NCBI GenBank assembly: GCA_017453765.1
Contig: JAFTEG010000129.1
Coordinates: 1 to 9,545, forward strand
Origin: Selenomonadaceae bacterium
GTDB taxonomy: Bacteria; Bacillota; Negativicutes; Selenomonadales; Selenomonadaceae
Reading direction: 5' to 3'
DNA length: 9,545 nt
Shown here: positions 1-5,277 of the stretch, in pieces
How the letters are laid out: each line of letters opens with the position of its first letter
Numbering within the stretch: the stretch's first letter is position 1
Notes under the pieces: generated by a model
The model's input: the letters and a program-made list of their open reading frames with translations, nothing else
The model's database searches: none
Told to the model about the DNA's origin: nothing
Program-made: the position numbers and the translations under genes

Positions 1-44
1 AGTACCTATACTCACTACCGGCTGATTTCTTATGTATAAAAAAT

Positions 45-1724
45 TTATCTTACTGCAGTTTGTTTTATATTGTTAAGATTAAAAATGATATCTTTAAAGT
101 CCGTATAGCTCCCGATATTATTAGTGCGTTCATTAAAATAGTTTGTGTCAAATATTTTCCTAAGCAATTGCTCGGTCGCGTCTTCTGCCGCACTTCGTAC
201 TATCTTTTCGTCAGATTTCAAGTAAGTTGATGAGTCTTTATCATCTTGCTTAAGCTCGTCAATTATTTCAGGATCGAGTGTTATCCTTAAAAATTCCTTG
301 TAAGATTCTTTATCGAAATAGTCTATCGCGTCTTCTTTATCCGGCATTGAATCCTCGTCAAGACAAATTTTAAGGTAGCGAAAAATCTCTTGATGCGGTT
401 CGTAGTCGAATATTTCCGGCGGAATAATCTGTGCCACGTAATTTAAAAAAAACATATCTTTACAAGCTAATTTTAAAAATGCCACTCCTATGGATTTATC
501 GCGCGTAGTTCCGACAGTAAGTTTTTTAGTTGTATGAATAACTAAACTTGTAGTTTCTGAACGATCCGCCTTTGGTGAAAGAATGCGCTTGAAAAATTCA
601 TATTCATCAAAACGCACGGGCTTTTCAATGCACTTAATAAATGCGTCTTTTCCGTGTTCCTCAAGGTATTTGGCAGGACTTTCAGAAAGCGCCGCAACAA
701 ATATATTACCTGTGCCGGTTGCAACTGCTTTTAATATTTCTTCGTCAAGTTCTAATTTCTCACCGTTTTTCAGGCAAAAAATTATATGCTTGACGTACTT
801 TGTCAGATATTTTGCAATTTCCGAATCAAGATTTTTTTCCGGTACCGCGACAACGTTTTCAATCCCTGCGCTGCTTAATATCACCGCGTCCAAACAATCT
901 TCTACCACTATCACGGTGTCCTTTTGTTCACAAGACTTTTTGGCAGCATTTAGTCCGAAGATTAATTTTTGGCTGTTGAATGCGGAATTTTCATCGGGAT
1001 AAATGTACTTTGACGTTACGCCTTCCGATTCATAGAAAACCTTTTTATCAAAATCAAAAACTCGCCCTATTAAAATAGTCGTGTCGTTTATTGGATCTGA
1101 AAATGGAAAGACAATGCAGTTTTGAAATTTGTCATCAAAAAGTTTTTCGATACGTACTACTAAGCCCGACTCAAGAATCATTCCGACGTTAAAATTGTAT
1201 TCGTATAAAAAACGTGTTAATTTTTTATCTGCTTTTGCAACAAAGCCCAAATTAAATTTTTCAATTGCAAAATTGCTTATTCCACGTGATTCCAAATATT
1301 TCCTGCAGACGGCGCCTTCTTGAGAGTCTGTCAAAATTTCGTAATAAAAATCTTTGGCGTACTCGTAGATTTCTGCGATTTCTCTTTTTTTAGCTTCAAA
1401 TCTTGCCTCATCAAAGCCGACTTTTTTGGGATAAAGTTCTAATCTAAAAATTTTTGCTTGACGTTCAATCTCTTCAAATAAGCTGATTTTTTCCGCCATA
1501 GCCAAAAATTTCAATGCGTTGCCGCCCGCATGACAGACGGGACAATAAAAGGTTCCGGTTTCGGGATTTACAATCAAAGATTCGCCGTTATCGTCATGAA
1601 AAAGACAACGGCAACGGTAGTATTCGCCGATCTTTTTTAAATTGGCGTGCCTTGCAATGACTTCGTCTATCTTTAGATAGCTTTCTACAAGGTTTACGCA
1701 CTCGCTGAATTGCAAGTAGTCCAC
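45..1724 (-). CDS. Divergent DnaG-type primase homologue with degenerate TOPRIM site
   Basis: The 559-residue product has the layout of bacterial DNA primase DnaG, which makes RNA primers for replication, though it is a little shorter than usual (about 580-620). Residues 1-95 form a CHC2 zinc-binding domain with probable ligands C40, H43, C61 and C64, followed by the usual HAGGNALKF stretch. Residues 139-260 match the catalytic-core N-terminal half (RKYLESRGI, IVFPF, GRVFD, LIFGL). The TOPRIM domain starts at VVEDCLDA, with E275 and D279 kept. The later DxD metal motif (CYDxDxAG in the family) reads CLKNGEK at 317-323, and the preceding GTSLT-like motif reads EKNLD, so catalytic acids appear lost. 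Residues 410-530 resemble the helicase-binding C-terminal region. Translation starts at GTG, with GGAGGT at 1731-1736 six bases upstream. The gene is more AT-rich than its neighbours. It could be a non-catalytic paralogue or, less likely, a strongly divergent sole primase. Homology is confident; function is not. Confidence 0.85.
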   Translation of the reverse strand: MDYLQFSECVNLVESYLKIDEVIARHANLKKIGEYYRCRCLFHDDNGESLIVNPETGTFYCPVCHAGGNALKFLAMAEKISLFEEIERQAKIFRLELYPKKVGFDEARFEAKKREIAEIYEYAKDFYYEILTDSQEGAVCRKYLESRGISNFAIEKFNLGFVAKADKKLTRFLYEYNFNVGMILESGLVVRIEKLFDDKFQNCIVFPFSDPINDTTILIGRVFDFDKKVFYESEGVTSKYIYPDENSAFNSQKLIFGLNAAKKSCEQKDTVIVVEDCLDAVILSSAGIENVVAVPEKNLDSEIAKYLTKYVKHIIFCLKNGEKLELDEEILKAVATGTGNIFVAALSESPAKYLEEHGKDAFIKCIEKPVRFDEYEFFKRILSPKADRSETTSLVIHTTKKLTVGTTRDKSIGVAFLKLACKDMFFLNYVAQIIPPEIFDYEPHQEIFRYLKICLDEDSMPDKEDAIDYFDKESYKEFLRITLDPEIIDELKQDDKDSSTYLKSDEKIVRSAAEDATEQLLRKIFDTNYFNERTNNIGSYTDFKDIIFNLNNIKQTAVR

Positions 1725-1747
1725 GATTTTACCTCCGCCGTCTATAT

Positions 1748-1774
1748 ATTCCCTACGTTTTGAAAATACCCTTT
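1748..1774 (-). promoter_or_regulatory. Possible sigma-H-like promoter of the primase homologue
   Basis: On the minus strand AAAGGGTAT and AGGGAAT are separated by 11 bases. This fits the Bacillus sigma-H pattern (RNAGGAWWW, 11-12 bases, RNNGAAT) with one mismatch. It lies between the terminator at 1785-1817 and the ribosome site at 1731-1736, which is where a promoter for the gene is expected. No good sigma-70 pair was found in the same gap. The match could be chance. Confidence 0.3.
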
Positions 1775-1784
1775 TTGTTGCATT

Positions 1785-1817
1785 AAAAAAACTTCCCTGC
1801 TCTTTAGTGAACAGGGA
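1785..1817 (-). terminator. Intrinsic terminator, minus strand
   Basis: Bases 1794-1802 pair with 1809-1817 around a six-base loop (nine pairs, one G-U on the minus-strand RNA). The hairpin is followed two bases later by seven T's at 1785-1791. It is the first GC-rich hairpin with a T tract downstream of argF, 290 bases away, and lies just before the primase homologue. It therefore probably ends the argD-argF transcript and insulates the next gene. The upstream arm on the minus strand overlaps two heptamer-like units (1810-1823). Confidence 0.75.
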
Positions 1818-1870
1818 TTAGGGCGTATTGACTAATTCAAATTTTCATAAATTGCTGAGGTTTTTAGGCT

Positions 1871-1946
1871 TTACTTTTCTTTGGCGGTTGGTTTTACTTT
1901 TCTTTGGCGGTTTGAACTTACTTTTCTTTGGCGCAAAGAAAAGTAA
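1871..1946. repeat. Three 17-bp direct repeats ending in a 13-bp-arm palindrome
   Basis: The 17-mer ttacttttctttggcgg starts at 1871 and 1894. A third copy, with the last base changed to c, starts at 1918, giving periods of 23 and 24 bp. The third copy is also one arm of a perfect inverted repeat: 1918-1930 pairs with 1934-1946 across a three-base GCG loop. No T tract follows on either strand, so it is not an obvious terminator. Similar hairpin-forming sequences can be dispersed repeats, but its genome copy number cannot be seen here. Confidence 0.75.
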
Positions 1947-1958
1947 CAAAAGAAACAT

Positions 1959-2068
1959 AGCGGCATTAAGTGCGTCCACGTTTTACCTACTGATAATTTA
2001 TGCGCAACTGCCGCGATTACCCGTTACGGTAGAGTTAATGTTACGAATCGACGCTGGTTAATGCCGCT
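1959..2068. repeat. 11-bp perfect inverted repeat enclosing 88 bp
   Basis: The bases agcggcattaa at 1959-1969 are the exact reverse complement of 2058-2068. A weaker nested pair, cgatt (2014-2018) with aatcg (2046-2050), and an interrupted palindrome ccgt-t-acgg (2021-2029) lie inside. The arrangement could be the ends of a small non-coding element or a structured RNA. No coding potential supports a mobile-element protein. Confidence 0.45.
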
Positions 2069-2075
2069 CCTCTTT

Positions 2076-2103
2076 TTAATTCTTAATCCTTAATCCTTAA
2101 TTA
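2076..2103. repeat. Four-unit heptamer array downstream of argF
   Basis: Four in-phase seven-base units read ttaattc, ttaatcc, ttaatcc, ttaatta, ending four bases before the argF stop codon. The same unit recurs at 7292-7326, and its complement belongs to the RRTTARG family seen at 3061 and 5210. The two units at 1810-1823 (aacaggg, attaggg) may be the matching purine arm. Confidence 0.8.
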
Positions 2104-2107
2104 AACT

Positions 2108-3043
2108 CTACCCCATGACTGCCGACAGAATTGCCTTTTGCATATGCAGACGATTTTCCGCCTCTTCAAAGATAATTTCCGCATTATCCTCGAAAACATC
2201 TTCTGTAATTTCTTCGCCGCGATACGCAGGCAGACAGTGCATCACGATAACTCTTTTGTCGGCGTGACTTAAAAGCTCCTTGTTGACTTGGTACGGCGCA
2301 AAAATTTTTTTACGCGCCTCGTGTTCATCTTCCTGCCCCATACTTGCCCATGTGTCCGTCGCAACTATATCCGCGTCTTTTACCGCCTCTATCGGGTCTT
2401 CCGTCCAATTCAACTTGGCGCCGGTCAACTTTGCATCGGCGGCAGATTGACGCAGAACTTTAGCATTTGGCTTGTAACTTTTCGGCGTCGCAACGGTCAG
2501 CGTCATTCCGACTTTCGCCGCGCCGTAAAGGTACGAATTAGCCATGTTGTTGCCGTCGCCTACGTACGCCATTTTCAAATTGTGCAAGTGCTTGCCTTTA
2601 AATTCGCGAATTGTCAAAAGGTCCGTCAGCACTTGGCAAGGGTGCAAAAGGTCGCTCAAGCCGTTGATAATCGGTATGCTTGCGTACTTTGCAAACTCAA
2701 CCAGTCTGTCGTGTCCAAAGGTACGAATCATTATGCCGTTTAAATACCGTGACAAGACGCGCGCAGTGTCTTTAATCGGTTCGCCGCGTCCCAACTGCAA
2801 ATCTCTATTCGACAAAAACAGCGCCGTGCCGCCGAGTTGGTACATTCCCACTTCAAATGAAACACGCGTACGCGTTGAGGATTTTTCAAAAATCATTCCC
2901 AGCGTTTGACCCTTCAAAAAATCCGGTGTAAAACCACCGTGAATATAGTCAGATTTTAAATCCTGCGCGAAGTCTAAAAGGCTATTAACTTCTTCAGGGT
3001 CCAAATCGTGAATTGAAAGTATATCTCTGCCGCTTAAAAACAT
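2108..3043 (-). CDS. argF: Ornithine carbamoyltransferase
   Basis: This cytoplasmic enzyme makes citrulline from ornithine and carbamoyl phosphate in arginine biosynthesis. The 311-residue length is normal for the family. The carbamoyl-phosphate signature SSTRTR is at 55-60, HPCQ at 134-137, the ornithine-binding SMG loop (SMGQE) at 234-238, and the catalytic-cysteine motif HCLP at 269-272. All are intact, so the enzyme should be active. It starts at ATG with AAGGAGA seven bases upstream. It follows argD by 64 bases with no terminator between, so the two are very probably co-transcribed; the gap is mostly heptamer repeat. A biosynthetic rather than catabolic (arcB) role is inferred from the argD neighbour and the absence of arcA or arcC here. 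Confidence 0.96.
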   Translation of the reverse strand: MFLSGRDILSIHDLDPEEVNSLLDFAQDLKSDYIHGGFTPDFLKGQTLGMIFEKSSTRTRVSFEVGMYQLGGTALFLSNRDLQLGRGEPIKDTARVLSRYLNGIMIRTFGHDRLVEFAKYASIPIINGLSDLLHPCQVLTDLLTIREFKGKHLHNLKMAYVGDGNNMANSYLYGAAKVGMTLTVATPKSYKPNAKVLRQSAADAKLTGAKLNWTEDPIEAVKDADIVATDTWASMGQEDEHEARKKIFAPYQVNKELLSHADKRVIVMHCLPAYRGEEITEDVFEDNAEIIFEEAENRLHMQKAILSAVMG

Positions 3044-3060
3044 TTTAATTTCTCCTTTTA

Positions 3061-3130
3061 GTTAAGAGTTAGGAGTTAGGAGTTAGGAGTTAATTACTCT
3101 TCCCTCCTCACTCTTCACTAATTACTAACT
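3061..3130. repeat. Heptamer element with purine and pyrimidine arms at the argD/argF junction
   Basis: The left arm has five in-phase units on the plus strand (gttaaga, three gttagga, gttaatt; 3061-3095). The right arm has five pyrimidine-rich units (actcttc, cctcctc, actcttc, actaatt, actaact; 3096-3130). The right arm runs through the argD stop codon and its last seven sense codons. The left edge ttttagttaagagtta (3056-3071) is identical to the edge of the array at 5205-5220. Confidence 0.85.
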
Positions 3131-4313
3131 CCAAAATATTTACAACTTCGTCAACCTGCGCGGTATCAATAATCAGCGGCGGTACAAACCGCAACACCGT
3201 GCCTGCCGTGCAATTAATAATCGCGCCGCGTTTCATACACTCATTTACAATTTCAACGCCGCTTAATTTGGAATTGGAAAGTTGCAAGCCGAGTATCAAG
3301 CCTTCGCCGCGCACTTCACTAATCTGCGCGGGATATTTTTTTTGCAGTTCAATCAGTTTATTTTTAAAGTACGCTCCGACTTCTTCAACGTGCGACAAAA
3401 ATTTTTCATTCGGTATCGTATCAAGTACAACGTTAGCCGCCGCGCAGGCAAGAGGATTTCCGCCAAACGTCGTGCCGTGATCTCCCGCGTGAAAAGCCTT
3501 TGCAACTTTTTCCGTGCAGATAAACGCGCCGATAGGTACGCCGCCTGCCAAGCCCTTAGCAAGCGTCACAATGTCCGGTTTAACGCCGTACTTTTCATAC
3601 GCAAAAAATTTTCCCGTGCGTCCCATGCCGCATTGAATTTCGTCCAAAATCAAAAGTGCGCCGTGCTTGTCGCAGAGTGCGCGAACTTTTTTCAAATAAT
3701 CATCTTTCGGCGGATAAACGCCGCCTTCGCCTTGAATTGTTTCCAACATAACCGCGCAGGTTTTGTCGCTAATTTTGGATTCAAGGTCGGCAATGTCGTT
3801 GTACTTCACGTAGTCAAACGCGCCGGGCAACGGTTCAAAGCCTTTGTGATATTTCGGCTGACCCGTCGCAGTAAGTGTTGCAAGCGTCCTGCCGTGAAAG
3901 CTGTCCCACGCCGTGATAATTTGAGATTTTTCGGCGTCAATTTTATGCGCAAACTTACGTGCAATTTTAATGGCGCCTTCATTAGCTTCTGCGCCGGAGT
4001 TGGCGAAAAATGCGCGGTCAAGTCCCGACAACTTCACAAGCTTTTCAGCGGCGGCGGCTTGCGGCTCGGTGTAGTACAAATTCGACGTATGAATTAATTT
4101 CGCCGCCTGTTTAGACACGGCGTCAACCAGCGGCGGGTAGGCGTGACCTAAGACATTTACCGCGATACCTGCAAGAAAGTCTACATATTTTTTGCCGTTG
4201 ATATCGTAAACATAAGCGCCCTCGCCGTGATCCAAAACTATCTTGTAGCGATTGAATACCGGCAAATAATTTTTGTCGTCACGTTCAAAAACTTTTTCCT
4301 GCGTCTCACTCAA
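3108..4313 (-). CDS. argD: Acetylornithine aminotransferase (class III, PLP-dependent)
   Basis: The enzyme transfers an amino group from glutamate to N-acetylglutamate semialdehyde, giving N-acetylornithine in the cytoplasm. It has 401 residues, a normal length. PLP-site motifs are in order: NSGAEANE at 105-112, SFHGRT at 138-143, ETIQGEGG at 191-198, DEIQ at 224-227, the Schiff-base lysine K253 in LAKGLAGGVPIG, and TTFGGNP at 281-287. The start is TTG at 4311-4313, with a GGGGG ribosome site at 4322-4326 eight bases upstream; a nearer ATG (4318-4320) is out of frame, too close to that site, and stops after four codons. Its promoter overlaps the terminator upstream. The last residues (about LVISEE) and the TGA are written in heptamer repeat, yet the protein is not shortened. 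The related succinylornithine or GABA aminotransferases are less likely because argF follows directly. Confidence 0.95.
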   Translation of the reverse strand: MSETQEKVFERDDKNYLPVFNRYKIVLDHGEGAYVYDINGKKYVDFLAGIAVNVLGHAYPPLVDAVSKQAAKLIHTSNLYYTEPQAAAAEKLVKLSGLDRAFFANSGAEANEGAIKIARKFAHKIDAEKSQIITAWDSFHGRTLATLTATGQPKYHKGFEPLPGAFDYVKYNDIADLESKISDKTCAVMLETIQGEGGVYPPKDDYLKKVRALCDKHGALLILDEIQCGMGRTGKFFAYEKYGVKPDIVTLAKGLAGGVPIGAFICTEKVAKAFHAGDHGTTFGGNPLACAAANVVLDTIPNEKFLSHVEEVGAYFKNKLIELQKKYPAQISEVRGEGLILGLQLSNSKLSGVEIVNECMKRGAIINCTAGTVLRFVPPLIIDTAQVDEVVNILELVISEE

Positions 4314-4340
4314 AGTGCATTCCCCCTTAAAAAAGTTTAC

Positions 4341-4371
4341 AAAAAAAAAATTCCACTTTGACAGCGGAATT
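4341..4371 (-). terminator. Intrinsic terminator after ecfT, overlapped by the argD promoter
   Basis: Bases 4349-4357 pair with 4363-4371 (nine pairs, one G-U in the minus-strand RNA) around a five-base loop. A run of ten A's on the plus strand (4341-4350) gives the minus-strand T tract. It ends the typA-ecfT transcript about 40 bases past the ecfT stop codon. Confidence 0.88.
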
Positions 4372-4397
4372 ATACATATTTTTATGTTAAACGTAAA
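4369..4397 (-). promoter_or_regulatory. Candidate promoter for argD-argF
   Basis: On the minus strand TTTACG (4392-4397) and a perfect TATAAT (4369-4374) are separated by 17 bases. The expected start is near G4362, in the loop of the terminator hairpin. An RNA from this promoter therefore lacks the upstream arm and should escape termination. The leader to the TTG start would be about 49 nt. Confidence 0.65.
4374..4387. promoter_or_regulatory. 14-bp palindrome in the argD promoter spacer, possible operator
   Basis: Five-base arms acata and tatgt flank a four-base T run (perfect 5-4-5 symmetry) between the -35 and -10 hexamers. ARG boxes bound by ArgR/AhrC have a comparable 5-4-5 layout, but the half-site sequence here does not match TGAAT/ATTCA. 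A repressor site is plausible by position only. Confidence 0.3.
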
Positions 4398-4402
4398 CAG
4401 AT

Positions 4403-4423
4403 TTTAGCGATTAGCCGGTAGAC
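4403..4423. repeat. Short degenerate heptamer run at the ecfT 3' end
   Basis: Three seven-base units (tttagcg, attagcc, ggtagac) cross the ecfT stop codon and its last codons. The middle part attagccggtag closely matches the minus-strand sequence near 10-24 of the window and resembles 9486-9506. It is shorter and more diverged than the other arrays. Confidence 0.4.
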
Positions 4424-5205
4424 GATAGAAATATCGTAAAAATTACAATCGCCGTGACAATTAACGCCGCGAAAAAATCTGCGCGTTGAAATTTTAACTG
4501 CCGAAAATGCGTCCTGCCTTCACCGCCGCGATAGCACCGCGCCTCCATTGCAAGCGCCAATTCATCTGCGCGGCGAAAACTTGACAAAAAAAGTGGCACC
4601 AATACCGGTACGAAATTTTTCAGCCTTTGAACGATATTGCCTTCGTCAAAATCTGCGCCGCGTGACTTTTGCGCCTTAATAATTTTGTCAAGCTCCTCAA
4701 TCAGCGTCGGAATGAATCTTAGCGCAATGGTCATCATCATTGCAAATTCGTGAGCCGGTACGCCGATTTTTTTCAGCGGCGCCAAAAGTTTTTCAAGCGC
4801 GTCGGTAAGTTGTATCGGCGACGTTGTGAAGGTCAGCAGACTTGATAACGCTATCAGCAGTATTAATCGCAGGCTGATAAGCACGCCGAACTTTACGCCT
4901 TCGTCCGTGATTTTAAATGTTCCCAGCTCCGCCAAAACTTCACCGTCATGCGTGAAAAGGTGAATTAAAAATGTAAACGCGACAATTATTATTACCGGCT
5001 TGATAGATTTTAAAACTGTGACGAACGGAATTTTGGAAATAAAAATTACGGCGCAGGTAACGGCACTTAAAAATGTGTACGCCGCCGCGCCGTCCGCGCA
5101 GAATATCACTATCATCAATGCGAAGAGTGAAATTATTTTTGTACGCGGGTCGAGTTTATGTATTACCGAGTCTTCGGGAAAAAATTGTCCCAGTGTGATA
5201 TCCAT
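4411..5205 (-). CDS. ecfT: EcfT, transmembrane coupling subunit of an ECF vitamin/metal transporter
   Basis: EcfT is the membrane scaffold of energy-coupling factor transporters. It links two ATPases (EcfA1, EcfA2) to a substrate-binding S protein. The 264-residue product begins with the family hallmark ITLGQ-like start and HKLDPRTK (16-23). It has hydrophobic segments near 24-38, 41-57, 70-85, 105-126, 196-210 and 244-260. The two cytoplasmic coupling motifs are SRG (181-183) and ARC followed by YRGGEGRT (222-232), as in many Firmicute EcfT proteins. Homology supports the ATG at 5203-5205; an in-frame stop lies five codons upstream. No Shine-Dalgarno is visible, because a pyrimidine-rich heptamer array ends next to the start codon. 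It lies 72 bases after typA, probably in the same transcript. No ecfA or S-component gene is present in the window, so the substrate cannot be told. Confidence 0.92.
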   Translation of the reverse strand: MDITLGQFFPEDSVIHKLDPRTKIISLFALMIVIFCADGAAAYTFLSAVTCAVIFISKIPFVTVLKSIKPVIIIVAFTFLIHLFTHDGEVLAELGTFKITDEGVKFGVLISLRLILLIALSSLLTFTTSPIQLTDALEKLLAPLKKIGVPAHEFAMMMTIALRFIPTLIEELDKIIKAQKSRGADFDEGNIVQRLKNFVPVLVPLFLSSFRRADELALAMEARCYRGGEGRTHFRQLKFQRADFFAALIVTAIVIFTIFLSSTG

Positions 5206-5209
5206 TTTA

Positions 5210-5265
5210 GTTAAGAGTTAAGAGTGAAGAGTGAGGAGTTAAGAGTGAGGAGTTAAGAGTTAAGA
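5210..5265. repeat. Eight-unit heptamer array between typA and ecfT
   Basis: Eight units follow one another without a phase slip: gttaaga, gttaaga, gtgaaga, gtgagga, gttaaga, gtgagga, gttaaga, gttaaga (consensus GTKARGA). The array fills most of the 72-base gap. On the coding strand it is pyrimidine-rich and ends four bases from the ecfT start codon, so it supplies no ribosome-binding site. Confidence 0.92.
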
Positions 5266-5277
5266 GTATCTCTAAGC

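Larger units (their letters stand above)
1725..2107. other. 383-bp gene-free region of layered repeats
   Basis: This gap between argF and the primase homologue holds, from low to high coordinates: the ribosome site and possible promoter of the primase homologue, a minus-strand terminator (1785-1817), two heptamer-like units (1810-1823), a triplicated 17-mer with a palindrome (1871-1946), an 11-bp inverted repeat (1959-1969 with 2058-2068), and four heptamers (2076-2103). A 77-codon TTG-initiated reading frame crosses it on the plus strand but looks repeat-encoded. The flanking heptamers suggest that 1824-2075 may be an insert between two repeat arms. Confidence 0.6.

Noticed and set aside
1..44. 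Start of an rpoD gene downstream of the primase homologue
   Set aside because: dnaG-rpoD linkage is common, but only 44 bases remain, with no ribosome site and no recognisable coding start.
583..1002. 139-codon plus-strand reading frame opposite the primase homologue
   Set aside because: It is antisense to a recognised gene, low in complexity, and has no ribosome site or known motif.
1828..2061. 77-codon plus-strand reading frame starting at TTG
   Set aside because: Its hydrophobic segments are direct translations of the 17-bp repeat, there is no clear ribosome site, and it spans the inverted repeats. It is best read as repeat DNA.
3282..4097. 271-codon plus-strand reading frame opposite argD
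   Set aside because: It lies fully antisense to a gene with complete PLP motifs, and its product has no recognisable domain.
4306..4320. Four-codon leader frame ATG CAC TTT GAG TGA overlapping the argD start
   Set aside because: The ribosome site is too close to this ATG for efficient use, and it holds no arginine codons that would suggest attenuation.
4358..4386. Plus-strand TTGACA, 17 bases, TTTATG as an antisense promoter
   Set aside because: The second box matches only three of six positions, TTGACA is part of the terminator stem-loop, and no plus-strand gene follows.
5210..5265. CRISPR array
   Set aside because: The repeats are seven bases long and directly adjacent, without spacers, and no cas gene is present.
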